Shown: positions 36,987 through 45,720, numbered from the stretch's first letter. The stretch is 64,000 nt of DNA from GCA-2693325 sp036343635 (GCA_036343635.1 JAYYVF010000015.1:1-64000), one strand, 5' to 3'. Translations and numbers: made by a program. Notes: generated by a model from the letters alone, not told the origin.

Positions 36987-38120
36987 TTATACCGCGAAGC
37001 TTCGCCTAACTGAACCAGTTGGCATACAGAATTCGAGTTGAAAACCATGATCGCCTTTATCTAAAACTTCTTCAGCGTTTAAAAATCCTTCCGCACCAAA
37101 TTGGAGCGAATCATTTACAATATCTGATTCTAACAAATATGTTCCGAAAGCTCCTTCCATCGCAATTACATGGTGCGAGTAAGCAGATGAAACTGTGATA
37201 CCAGCCCGAGTGAGCACACTCGTTTCTCCGACATGAGACCCAATAATTAGAGGTATTCCGCACGCTACAGCGGCATCAGCCAGACAAAGGCTTCGAAGGA
37301 TGCCACCCATCTTGGATACCCTGATGTTGATTATATAAATGTCACCCAGAGCTTTTAATGCCTCTATTTGTTTGATATTGGTAGCACTCTCATCAACGAT
37401 GATGCGAATATCTAGAGCCTGAGCGAGTTCCTCCATCCCGGAAAAATCCATCACCTGCAAAGGCTCTTCTACCGCAAATAGATCAATTTCGAGGGCCTCT
37501 AGATAATTCATTCCTTGATCTACACTTTGCCAGATGTTGTTGCCGTCCAACCGTAGCCGCGCTGTCGGAACGAGATCTTTAATGAGACAAAACTTTTCAT
37601 TATCATAATTGAAGTCACCACTTATCTTCAATTTGAAATCCTTAAATCCCAAATCGGCGTAACGTCTTATCTGTGAAGCCACTTTATCCGAATCACCATC
37701 TCCCACAACAGCGCTATAGCCATAACGTCCTGAGACTGCAGGTTGACACAATAACTGTTCGACCGTGAGCTTTGCTTCCTTGGCAAGTATGTCAAGAATA
37801 GCCAATTCAAGCGCGCACCAAGCGGCAGGGTTTTTGTCGATCAAAGCCTGGTGCTGTTCAACCCAGTTTCTTAGATCTTCGATTGAATGGATGTTTTTTC
37901 GAATATCGTTAGAACAAGTGTTTAAAAAACACTGACAACTTTTTAAATCTTCCCCAGTCACGTATTCACGTGGACAGCCTTCGCCAACACCTACCGCACC
38001 CGCCGAGGTTTCTGCAACTATTATCACTGTTTGTGTGACATTTCGCTCCGCGCTGTGATGTTTAAAACTCATTTTAAACGGGATCTCGAGTAAATGGCAA
38101 ATAAAATTTTTAATTTCCAC
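36987..38120 (-). CDS. Dipeptide-epimerase-like enolase superfamily enzyme
   Basis: 377 residues from a GTG start. The barrel shows the muconate-lactonizing/dipeptide-epimerase pattern: KxK at K163/K165, metal ligands D192, E218 and D243, and a lysine on the other face at K270 (RVSKMGG). Two opposed lysines are the layout of L-Ala-D/L-Glu epimerases, N-acylamino-acid racemases and related enzymes. The GTG at 38120 has GGAG seven bases upstream and overlaps the stop of the hydroxylase-GH3 fusion by 11 bases, implying coupled translation. A longer frame to 38156 exists but lacks this site. In context, racemisation of an amino acid or N-acyl amino acid is an attractive guess. Confidence 0.88.
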   Translation of the reverse strand: MEIKNFICHLLEIPFKMSFKHHSAERNVTQTVIIVAETSAGAVGVGEGCPREYVTGEDLKSCQCFLNTCSNDIRKNIHSIEDLRNWVEQHQALIDKNPAAWCALELAILDILAKEAKLTVEQLLCQPAVSGRYGYSAVVGDGDSDKVASQIRRYADLGFKDFKLKISGDFNYDNEKFCLIKDLVPTARLRLDGNNIWQSVDQGMNYLEALEIDLFAVEEPLQVMDFSGMEELAQALDIRIIVDESATNIKQIEALKALGDIYIINIRVSKMGGILRSLCLADAAVACGIPLIIGSHVGETSVLTRAGITVSSAYSHHVIAMEGAFGTYLLESDIVNDSLQFGAEGFLNAEEVLDKGDHGFQLEFCMPTGSVRRSFAV

Positions 38121-40707
38121 GAGATGACTCCGAAACAAGCCAGGGTGACCAATCAAAATCGTGGTCAGTATCGTACTGCAGCAGGGCTCCTTTAAACTGA
38201 CTTTCGCTTTGACCTTTGCTAAGACAATATTCCTTATAACCTTCGTATGATCCAGTTTTTAGTAAAATTACCTTGGCTGGCAACAATCGCTCACCCATCC
38301 TCTTTTCCTTATACTCAATGTTAAAGGAACATAACTTTTCGTCTACGTATGCTGCGAAGGCCTCTTCATCCATATCGCTCTCTAGGTTTAGCTCTAAGAA
38401 AATTACATATTGAGATTTTTCCTGGTAAGCTATGACCTGATAGAAACGACAGCTAAATCCAAATTTCTTAAAAGCATTGTCCATAGTTTGTATAATCTGA
38501 CTTTCATAAATTTTTTCACCCGTAATATTAGTGACCCCGCGTCCCTTTTGTAGAAATCGAATAGTGGGGCAAGACCAAAATTTACCGGAAACCTCGATTA
38601 TATCATTCATGTTGTATCGATAAAGACCTGAAGGTGTTGTCACGAAAACGTAATAACGCTTATTCAACTCTATCTCTTCTATACCAAGAAACGGACCGTG
38701 ATGGTCTTCCCAGGCACTCTGTTCGACAAATTCGAAGAAACACTCTTGTATTGTAGGAACACCTGCGTTTGTTTCGGCATCAATCGTTATAGTACCTCGG
38801 AATTCACTTGAGAGATAACCGAGTTCACTAATTCGAACCTCAGAAGGAAAGGACGCAAGGATTCCAGATAGAGACACACCACAACTTCCCCCTGTCCATG
38901 TAGCAACCAGCTTCAAACATGGCCAGAAATCGGCGTAATTTATCGGGTTTCCAGCTGCTAAGAGATTGCCGAGAATATTTGCTCTTTCCGAGTTGGGACG
39001 GAGACACCGTTTTACGGCAGCTGCAACATTTTCTGGCAGTTCATCTATTCGTCGGAAGACTCCGTCTTCTATGTCACTAACCATATCGAAACGATGCGCG
39101 TTCACCACTTCTAATAATCGATGAAATGACGAAGGATTTGCGCTGCCTAAATAGGTTATATCGTCTGCCTCGAAACAAAGCCGTGCAATAACTTGGTATT
39201 TCAGCCCATAATCTTCTATGCCAAACACTTCTTCGGGTAGTAGATACTTTGCTTTGGCCACCTTGGGCATCGTCTTATATATATGTCCAGATGCACTACC
39301 AAATGGTACACCGTTTGCCAAAGTGCCATCTATCGCAGGACTGACCATACCTACTATACGTCCGGAAAATGCTTCCTTGCAATCACTATATTGAACATAT
39401 GAAAAAATCTTTTGGGAACGACGCAGATGCTCTAATGTCCTACTTAACACAGGTATATATTTGGGCTGACCTGTTGTTCCGCTAGTCTGGTTATACATAA
39501 CAGGATGCTCGCTGGTCAATACCCTGATTTTCTCTCCACCCTGGCGTTCAATGTCCTCCCTTAGAGATTCGTATTCAACAACTGGTAACTTATCTCTAAA
39601 ATTCCGCAAATCCACAATATCCTTAAAGTCATGCCGAAGACCAAATTCTGTATCCTTGTTACGATCAAGTATCGATTCTAACACTTTCCATTGAGTCTCT
39701 TTAACATTCATCGCCGCCCGTTTTAGTGGAGAATAAAGAGTCCAACCGATAATACTCATTCGGAAACCCAAAAGAGTATTCAACACAAAAGATCGAAAAT
39801 TGTTTAAAGGAGCAGCATGTTTATCTATGTTTCCAGAAAAAGGGGCTTTCATTTGGGATGTAAAATCCTGGGGGTAAGTCCTATTATAAAGACCTAGTTC
39901 GGTGACATGACGGTTTTTTGGCAAAAAATAAGTCCCAAATAATATATCCCAAATAATAATGTTGTTACCGTAGTTCTGGTTGGCTTCCAACGGTTTACTT
40001 GAGTGATGCCAGCGATGAAGTTCGGCACTACTTATCACATAATTTAGTAGTCCAAAACGCATTTCAACATTGCTATGCTGAAAAAAACCATTTACCGCAT
40101 AAAAAACAAAATACAGCGCAAGTACATCTTCTGAGACGCCTAGGAGAATAAAGGGCAGGGAATCACCAATAAACTGCAATGACTTATCTACAGGATGAAA
40201 ACGGCCAACATTGACCCAATAAAGTTTATGGGGCGAGTGGTGTACGGCATGGAATTTCCATAAAAGCGAATTTGTATGTGCTAACCGATGGATCCAATAG
40301 CGTAGAAAATCAGCAGCTAAAAGCAGGACAATCACCTGTAACGCTATCGGCCAGTGATGTGGCCAAAGATTCTCTGGACTAAGCCCCCAAGCAGATAATA
40401 ACCGCAACATAGTAACCGCCACGAGAAAATTCAAAAAAATCGGGAGCAACATTTGGATTATGATCATGAAAGTCAAGTCATTCCGTATTTCTGATCCATT
40501 AGCTTTCCACCCCTCAACATGTGGAGTACGCGACTCAAGCATAGTGATTATGATTGCTCCCACTGCTACCGGAACATAACTGCAAAAAAGCAACGACAAA
40601 TTATAATGCTTAAATAAAAAAAACAGAACCAGGCATAGAATCACCGTAATTGGGTAGACAACCCAAGAAAAAACTGAATAGCGTCCAAGGCCAATGGAAT
40701 TCATCAT
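38110..40707 (-). CDS. Fusion: membrane fatty-acid hydroxylase/sterol desaturase + GH3-type acyl-adenylating amide synthetase
   Basis: 865 residues. The first ~290 form an integral membrane di-iron hydroxylase: several hydrophobic helices and the histidine boxes HRLAH, HAVHH and HRWHH (residues 142-146, 155-159 and 233-237 counted from the upstream ATG at 40713). From ~330 to the end the protein is a GH3-family enzyme with the adenylate-forming motif TSGTTG at 410-415, a YRYNMNDI stretch and GRGVTNITGEKIYE. Plant GH3 enzymes activate a carboxylate as acyl-AMP and join it to an amino acid. The combination suggests hydroxylation of a lipid followed by amide formation. ATG 40707 has GGTGG six bases upstream. 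First gene of an operon with the epimerase-like gene. Confidence 0.88.
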   Translation of the reverse strand: MMNSIGLGRYSVFSWVVYPITVILCLVLFFLFKHYNLSLLFCSYVPVAVGAIIITMLESRTPHVEGWKANGSEIRNDLTFMIIIQMLLPIFLNFLVAVTMLRLLSAWGLSPENLWPHHWPIALQVIVLLLAADFLRYWIHRLAHTNSLLWKFHAVHHSPHKLYWVNVGRFHPVDKSLQFIGDSLPFILLGVSEDVLALYFVFYAVNGFFQHSNVEMRFGLLNYVISSAELHRWHHSSKPLEANQNYGNNIIIWDILFGTYFLPKNRHVTELGLYNRTYPQDFTSQMKAPFSGNIDKHAAPLNNFRSFVLNTLLGFRMSIIGWTLYSPLKRAAMNVKETQWKVLESILDRNKDTEFGLRHDFKDIVDLRNFRDKLPVVEYESLREDIERQGGEKIRVLTSEHPVMYNQTSGTTGQPKYIPVLSRTLEHLRRSQKIFSYVQYSDCKEAFSGRIVGMVSPAIDGTLANGVPFGSASGHIYKTMPKVAKAKYLLPEEVFGIEDYGLKYQVIARLCFEADDITYLGSANPSSFHRLLEVVNAHRFDMVSDIEDGVFRRIDELPENVAAAVKRCLRPNSERANILGNLLAAGNPINYADFWPCLKLVATWTGGSCGVSLSGILASFPSEVRISELGYLSSEFRGTITIDAETNAGVPTIQECFFEFVEQSAWEDHHGPFLGIEEIELNKRYYVFVTTPSGLYRYNMNDIIEVSGKFWSCPTIRFLQKGRGVTNITGEKIYESQIIQTMDNAFKKFGFSCRFYQVIAYQEKSQYVIFLELNLESDMDEEAFAAYVDEKLCSFNIEYKEKRMGERLLPAKVILLKTGSYEGYKEYCLSKGQSESQFKGALLQYDTDHDFDWSPWLVSESSRGN
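38128..38131 (-). promoter_or_regulatory. Ribosome-binding site fixing a GTG start
   Basis: GGAG on the minus strand, seven bases before the GTG at 38120, inside the end of the upstream fusion gene. It decides the epimerase start and shows translational coupling. Confidence 0.65.
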
Positions 40708-40713
40708 TAACAT

Positions 40714-41225
40714 CCACCCATATTGATAAGGTTAAATTGACTAGGCAAAGAATGAAACAGGTACGGAAAGTTAACCGTAAGCTACATTCCCATTTAAACC
40801 AAGAAAATATAAGCCTCTGCATCGAAATATAATTGCCAATTAGCTACATTTAAACCAAAAAAATAAGCTCGAACCCCTTATCGAGGATTTCGCCATCGGC
40901 TCTGAAAAAAATGTAGCACCGATAATTAAAGATTATATTTGACAATCATAATGATGATATCCGCTACATGAAAAACCAGACACGACAATTTAGCGAAGCC
41001 TTTTGGCAACTATATTTTTAGTTCCGAACCCGTATTTTATTTCCCAACCTTTCTGACAATCGTATTTTGCCAAATAATATCCGTCTTGAGCAAAATATTA
41101 AGCACTACAAAAGGCACTTAGTTGTTTATGAGAGAGAACACGTTGATATCTTATCTCTCTGCCTGATGTTGTAAACTGGAAACAACGTTGGCCTCCTATT
41201 AATCTAAAAAGGAAGGATTGTGACA
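40714..41225. other. Intergenic region upstream of the fusion operon
   Basis: ~510 AT-rich bases. A short direct repeat, AGCTACATT followed by TTTAAACCAA-like sequence, appears near 40782 and again near 40838. No promoter could be assigned with confidence and no coding pattern was recognised. Confidence 0.4.
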
Positions 41226-41303
41226 ATGCATATCCAAATAATAAACTTTAACCTTGAAGGAATCAGTCATGAAGAATACGTGGAAATGCGGTGGCTGGAT
41301 TAA
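41226..41303 (+). pseudogene. Truncated start of a YdhR/ABM-like monooxygenase-fold gene
   Basis: 25 codons reading MHIQIINFNLEGISHEEYVE before a short unrelated tail and TAA at 41301. The opening matches the first strand and helix of small dimeric alpha/beta-barrel (ABM/YdhR-like) proteins. A strong AAGGAAGGA lies eight bases before the ATG, so the translation signal survives while the rest of the gene is lost. A complete barrel-like gene lies just downstream on the other strand. Confidence 0.5.
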
Positions 41304-41431
41304 AAAATTAATTAAATAGACATCAAACAAAGTTACAGAAAATTACGAACAGTCCCTTGAAAATTTTCCACACACGCGTCCCATTTTACGTCTTGCAAAT
41401 CACTGATCTGCAAGGCGTCTTTCCCCTCACA

Positions 41432-41692
41432 CTAAATATATACAGATATTACGGTGCTCTCTAGTACATGGCCGGAGTTCGCAATCATTTCGGCATTAGA
41501 GGCCATAAATAAATCAATAACACCCGGTTCAGCCTGCATCACCACACAGACTTTAGAAGGATCTTCCTTATCGTTGCCACGAAAAAGAGATGTGATACCA
41601 GCCTGCTTCTGCAATTCAACGCTACCGTCGTACAACTTCACCCAATCTTCATAACTGGTAGTAATCTTAAACGTTACTACGTTAGTTTCCAT
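41432..41692 (-). CDS. Small dimeric alpha/beta-barrel-like protein (DUF3764-like)
   Basis: 86 residues from the ATG at 41692, chosen because AGGAGG sits nine bases upstream (41702-41707); a longer frame reaches 41761. One ferredoxin-like unit is visible: strand METNVVTFKI, helix YEDWVKLYDGSVELQKQ, strand SLFRGND, strand KVCVVMQA, helix IDLFMAS and a final strand ESTVISVYI. Such units dimerise into a barrel. It resembles DUF3764 from memory. Function unknown. Confidence 0.7.
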   Translation of the reverse strand: METNVVTFKITTSYEDWVKLYDGSVELQKQAGITSLFRGNDKEDPSKVCVVMQAEPGVIDLFMASNAEMIANSGHVLESTVISVYI

Positions 41693-41701
41693 AATTCCAA
41701 A

Positions 41702-41707
41702 CCTCCT
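41702..41707 (-). promoter_or_regulatory. Ribosome-binding site fixing the start of the barrel-like gene
   Basis: Full AGGAGG on the minus strand, nine bases ahead of the ATG at 41692. It selects the internal start over 41761. Confidence 0.7.
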
Positions 41708-41917
41708 GTTGGATTTTACAATTAACGTATATACTGAATTAAAATGGTGCAACGACGCCATTTATCATAGATTTGTGCGCAAACTATAGCTACCGTTTAT
41801 GTCAAAATAGTTTTGATGTGAAATACTCGTTCTATCTTACTCCAAAAAATTTAGATAACACATAATAACAACCAATTTGAATAAATCACCGGATACTAAA
41901 AGCGGGGGAAATTTAAT

Positions 41918-42970
41918 ATGCAAATGGACAACGCAATGCGTTCTGAGTTTGCAAGACAAGGCTATATTGTAGTTCCCAGCGTCCTCAGTCAAAAACAACT
42001 GAAGGAACTCAATCAAGTATACGACCAGCATGTTCTCGATCAAGAGGAAACATTATCTACTGCTGGCACCGACCACCAGAACCGCTTTTACATCGGCGGA
42101 CGTGACAAAAACATGACAATTGATCGGCACGGCAATACCTACATGGGAAGAAGGTTCTGGAGCAAGGCATATATGGACCTAATCGACAACGAAATAATGA
42201 TGCCCATCATAGAAGAAGTTCTCGGCGATCCATCATGGGGACACGCCCCAGCACATATGCCGTCAGAGTTGCGCCCCCTGTTCCGACTAGATCATGATAA
42301 TGTGCACTACAAACCCGGCCGGAATATTAATGACAGAGCCGACAAAGGCGGAGGACTCCACGGAGGCCCTGGAAACTTTCATGTTACCTGTGTATATGAA
42401 CTCAAGACCGTCGGACCAGGTGACGGAGGTTTCGGATGCGTTTCTGGTACACACAAGCCAGCCAATGAGGAAAAACTTACAAACATCGAAGGCGACTGGA
42501 AGCACAACTGGTGCGATACGGAGTGGACATCAAAGTTGTCCAAATGGGATAAGGATGTTCCCGTCCATCGAGTTGAAGCCAAGGCTGGTGACTGCATTTT
42601 ATTCACTGAGAAGCTCAAACATGGTACAATTCCGTGGGCAGGAAGTCAAGAGCGCCGCACGCTCTTTTACAAGTACGTGCCTTTTGGCATGCACCATGGC
42701 GATGCTGGGTATGATACAAATGACCCCAAACTTACTCCGCGTCAAAAACGCATCTTGGAGTTCTCGCCTTCCTGGTTTAATGAGCCACGAGAGGACAAAG
42801 ATTACTCTGCCAACCCGGCTTTGACACAACTCCATCCATTTACTCGTGTAGAAAGCGATCCAAGTGTATTACTTCCAGGCATGTCGCCACCCAATATCCG
42901 GCTAACGGACGAGACTAAAAAAAGGCTTATAAATACCGGTGACACAAAAACAAGTATGAGCACAAAATAG
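41918..42970 (+). CDS. PhyH-family Fe/2-oxoglutarate oxygenase with HxG in place of HxD
   Basis: 350 residues, PhyH fold: N-terminal FARQGYIVVPSVLS, the strand-turn GPGDGGFGCVSGTHK at ~166-180, distal iron histidine H235 (LKHGTIPW) and a 2-oxoglutarate-binding arginine in SQERRTLFY. The proximal iron motif, normally HxD, reads H148-G149-G150. The same LHGG pattern exists in a broad PhyH subfamily of environmental bacteria. In characterised Fe/2OG halogenases (SyrB2 HxA, WelO5 HxG) loss of this aspartate opens a halide site; whether that applies here is unknown. A GGGGGAA-type site precedes the ATG. The gene stands alone between broken genes. Confidence 0.85.
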   Translation: MQMDNAMRSEFARQGYIVVPSVLSQKQLKELNQVYDQHVLDQEETLSTAGTDHQNRFYIGGRDKNMTIDRHGNTYMGRRFWSKAYMDLIDNEIMMPIIEEVLGDPSWGHAPAHMPSELRPLFRLDHDNVHYKPGRNINDRADKGGGLHGGPGNFHVTCVYELKTVGPGDGGFGCVSGTHKPANEEKLTNIEGDWKHNWCDTEWTSKLSKWDKDVPVHRVEAKAGDCILFTEKLKHGTIPWAGSQERRTLFYKYVPFGMHHGDAGYDTNDPKLTPRQKRILEFSPSWFNEPREDKDYSANPALTQLHPFTRVESDPSVLLPGMSPPNIRLTDETKKRLINTGDTKTSMSTK

Positions 42971-43098
42971 AAAAACTTGTTACAAAGATATTCAATTGAT
43001 TTGACAAAAAATTATCCCGATAGAGAAATTACATAACGGAAAATATCACAAAATAAAAATTCTGAAAAAAATTTTCGGATACCGCTTCTGGGGACAGG

Positions 43099-43409
43099 AT
43101 GTTCGTAGCAACACCCTTGATTGTCGATCAGTATATAAGATCCATTTCCTATGAGACCGAGATCTCGTTAAGTAGATTAAGAGAGGACTTGGCGATTCAA
43201 CATAATGCTGGCAAAACGTCTCCAACTTCAACCGAAATCTTCCTACGAATCGTATCGGAAGCTGCTCACGAGGGATTCCAGCAAGGAACCAACATAGAAA
43301 ACACGACTCCCTTCTGGAGAGTAATAAATGAGGAGAATCCAACCGCTAAAAAAAGACTTTTGGAACGAAACTTTTAAGAAACCAGAGAACAAAAGAAGGA
43401 TTAAGATAA
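43099..43409 (+). pseudogene. Small gene with a frameshift in an A7 run
   Basis: The first frame (43099-43377) ends soon after TPFWRVINEENPTAKK. Shifting by -1 at the A-run 43348-43354 continues smoothly as TFGTKLLRNQRTKEGLR to a TAA at 43407-43409. One extra A would join them into a ~103-residue protein, a natural end for a small soluble helical protein. Possible causes are a real mutation, a homopolymer sequencing error, or slippage on the A-run. The family was not identified. A GGGG lies shortly before the ATG. Confidence 0.5.
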
Positions 43410-43497
43410 CCACGAAAATCGTCAAAGATGAACCCAAAACAGGAATTTGGAGTAAATTACACGTTGGATTTAGTCTCACCAGGCACTCCGTTCAAAG

Positions 43498-43544
43498 CGC
43501 CATAAAAAAGCCACTCTAACTTTGAGTAAGACTTTTTTATGGCG
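43498..43544. terminator. Bidirectional terminator hairpin
   Basis: Outer 13-bp stem CGCCATAAAAAAG (43498-43510) with its complement at 43532-43544, plus an inner ACTC/GAGT stem. The A-run and T-run in the arms let it act in both directions, between the frameshifted gene and the convergent gene ending at 43598. Confidence 0.75.
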
Positions 43545-43597
43545 TTATAAAATGAAGACAGCCCCCATTAAACTCGGTATGAAACTATGATTTAAAC

Positions 43598-44032
43598 TTA
43601 CGAGAGTGTATTATGCAATTCAGTCCAGTCGTCCAAATTATTCAGATTCACTGCGTCAAGAATCGAACCATCATCCCCTTTCCCCGCCGCCGATAGTATA
43701 CCAGAACGAGTTTCATCATCGTGGTTGTACCCTCTTATAGCTTCATTAGAAGTCTGAATTTCTTCTTGCGATATCGACCCACCACGTTGTTCCACAACCC
43801 AACCTTCAAAATCATTGTAGGTAGCTTTGTTATCCTTTACATAAGCCACAGCGGCGTCTCGATCTATCCCCAGTCCATCCAACACCATCTGGTCGAAACC
43901 AGCACCACATTCTGGATAATCAGCAGGCAATTGGCCTGCCTCGCTTAATCTCAATTTCGACCATAATCTAGGTAAATGGATAGCTCCTAAGGGACCTGCA
44001 ACACCAGAACTGATTGTAGGGATGGTAGCCAT
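43598..44032 (-). CDS. Protein of unknown function (DUF5069-like)
   Basis: 144 residues, soluble. The stretch GPLGAIHLPRLWSKLRLSEAG, then YPECGAGFDQMVLDGLGIDRDAAVAYV and YNDFEGWV, resembles a conserved family of unknown role (DUF5069-type; name from memory). A good AGGAG site precedes the ATG. The last ~25 residues (SILDAVNLNNLDDWTELHN) are acidic and helical. It stands alone, with a terminator downstream. Confidence 0.7.
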   Translation of the reverse strand: MATIPTISSGVAGPLGAIHLPRLWSKLRLSEAGQLPADYPECGAGFDQMVLDGLGIDRDAAVAYVKDNKATYNDFEGWVVEQRGGSISQEEIQTSNEAIRGYNHDDETRSGILSAAGKGDDGSILDAVNLNNLDDWTELHNTLS

Positions 44033-44334
44033 AATATTATCTCCTGACTCACACAGTGGATGAAAAAAATAGGGCGAACAAAAGCTATTATAACGATTGC
44101 CGACCTCACGGAAAACTTTTTTTTGTTCAAATAAACGAGTAGCTGCTTAAAGTAAGTTTACCCGTTGCAATAAATCATTTTTTCGAATATATCCCGGTAG
44201 GTTTATATTAACATTGTCATTCAGACTATGCTATTTGCATTAAAAACCATTTAGATCATAACGCTCTCGCAAATTGCGGTTTCCCAAAATATTAAGGAGT
44301 AGGGAAGCCTAACAGCCTTTAGGGAGTTCCTATC
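44033..44334. other. Intergenic, nothing recognised
   Basis: ~300 AT-rich bases between the DUF5069-like gene and the PhyH pseudogene, with a TTTTTTT run near 44120. No gene or clear regulatory element was seen apart from a GGAGTAGGGA stretch near 44297 that may be a relic ribosome-binding site. Confidence 0.4.
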
Positions 44335-44774
44335 ATGCCAAAACTTTCCTCCGCAGAAAAAAATTTTGGTTAAGATTTGGTACAATATGGGTACTTAGTA
44401 ATACGCAATGTGATTCCTACCCCACTGCTGAGTAACATAGTCCTGACTATAGAAGCCTGTCTCGATAAGCGTATGGAGGAACCGAAAAACTGACGATCTC
44501 TCAAGATAGAGCGAACATGAGTCCAACAGCCAATGAGAAATGGGCCCATAATGGCATTATTCATTGGAGTGTGGTTTCCACACAACAACCATTAACATTT
44601 CAAGGACTCTGTCTGTATATCACAATGAGCCACGAGAAGATAAAGCCTACTCAATCCGGCACAAATTACATCCCCAGGCCTGTACAGAAAGTGGCCTGGT
44701 CCATTGCGTCTCCACCCCACATCCGGCTAACAGAACAGACCAAAGCAAAGCTCCAAGCAACGCCAAAGCGTTGA
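44335..44774 (+). pseudogene. Broken PhyH-family gene with internal deletions
   Basis: Starts MPKLSSAEKNFG then hits a stop at codon 13. The following sequence reads YGYLVIRNVIPTPLLSN and then, in shifted frames, LTISQDRANMSPTANEKW, NGIIHWSVVSTQQPLTF and LCLYITM. These segments parallel residues 15-30, 90-107, 110-126 and ~207-214 of the intact PhyH protein at 45721, showing that large blocks between them are lost. The end, SPPHIRLTEQTKAKL, instead resembles the C-terminus of the PhyH at 41918. It is thus a decayed copy with a mosaic tail. Confidence 0.8.
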
Positions 44775-44852
44775 TCATTTATCCTTAGCTTATTACTCTT
44801 TTATGGATTACTGTCTTTTTCTTTGCTTCGAACAAGTTATGATAGGTATAAA

Positions 44853-45617
44853 ATGAGTAAGGTTTTATCCAAAGAATTGATTTTGGCAATTCGTCATCTT
44901 GATACGTACGGGTATTGTGTCTTGCCAGAACGTGTACCCCGAGAAGTAGCCACAGAGTTTGGCGACCGCTGCCTAGAATTGCACGCAGACCCCAATAATT
45001 CGACTTTTATCCGAGGCGATGAGTATTACCAAACCCTCTTTGGAATGCTCAATCTGGATGAGCGAACCTGGCAATACGCTTTTCATGAAGACACCATAGC
45101 AATAGCCCGGCATTTCCTTGGACATCACTGCCGAGTAGTCGAAGCCTGCTCAAAACCAACCTGGCCGGGAGCACCTCCGCAGAATCTCCATGTCGATTCA
45201 GCAGGTGGCTTTGAACGGGTTCCTGATGTCCCCTGGATGATAAATACAATTTGGATGCTACGTGATTTCTCCGATGCCAATGGTGGAACTGGAGTAGTCC
45301 CGCTAAGCCACCGATCTCGACTAAAAAGCCCACCTCCAGAAGCGGAACCTGAAAATCCGCTTGTAAAAGCTATCGAGGGCCCTGCAGGATCTGTAATCCT
45401 ATGGCATGGCGGGACATGGCATCAGGCACGCGCCAATCGAAGTAATGACATTCGCATTGGACTCAATATTGCATACTACCCTCGTTGGTTCAACAACTGG
45501 ATCGAAAACGGACACCAGCCAGTCTGGCCGGAAACCTATGAACGCCTCCCCGACCAATACCGATGCCTCGTCCCGGGCCGACAAGGCCGAAAACGTGAAG
45601 AGGTCTATGAGGCATAG
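44853..45617 (+). CDS. PhyH-family Fe/2-oxoglutarate oxygenase
   Basis: 254 residues. N-terminal DTYGYCVLPERVP, proximal iron pair H113-x-D115 (NLHVDSAGG), WMLRDFSDANGGTGVVPLSHR, and distal histidine H185 or H190 (ILWHGGTWHQ), with an arginine in NDIRIGLNI. It is a catalytically complete PhyH member that should hydroxylate a small organic substrate using O2 and 2-oxoglutarate. ATG 44853 is chosen (GATAGG upstream); a TTG at 44823 would add 10 residues. It lies between the PhyH pseudogene and another PhyH gene on the same strand. Confidence 0.88.
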   Translation: MSKVLSKELILAIRHLDTYGYCVLPERVPREVATEFGDRCLELHADPNNSTFIRGDEYYQTLFGMLNLDERTWQYAFHEDTIAIARHFLGHHCRVVEACSKPTWPGAPPQNLHVDSAGGFERVPDVPWMINTIWMLRDFSDANGGTGVVPLSHRSRLKSPPPEAEPENPLVKAIEGPAGSVILWHGGTWHQARANRSNDIRIGLNIAYYPRWFNNWIENGHQPVWPETYERLPDQYRCLVPGRQGRKREEVYEA

Positions 45618-45720
45618 ATTCATATTTAGGATTTATTAGAGCAGTGTCCGGTTAACATTCTTGCGAATCCACCAGTGCTACCTGATTCCGTAGGATATTT
45701 CGCCTAAGGATGTCATTATT

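Noticed and set aside
40939..40967. Sigma-70 promoter with TTGACA at 40939
   Set aside because: No acceptable -10 at 16-18 bases; the nearest TATAAT-like hexamer is at the wrong distance.
40969..41220. Transposase remnant upstream of the ABM-like stump
   Set aside because: Translated fragments suggested nothing consistent across frames; no terminal repeats seen.
34137..41431. RiPP cluster around the radical SAM enzyme
   Set aside because: No precursor peptide, peptidase or RRE-type gene could be recognised next to it; kept only as a lipid/glycan-modification idea.
42294..42824. 176-codon ORF inside the PhyH gene at 41918
   Set aside because: Out-of-frame shadow of a clearly coding sequence; translation has no recognisable features.
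43348..43355. Classical programmed -1 frameshift site
   Set aside because: The A-run is not phased as X-XXY-YYZ relative to the 0 frame (AAA AAA AGA), so tandem slippage of both tRNAs is not supported; an indel is simpler.
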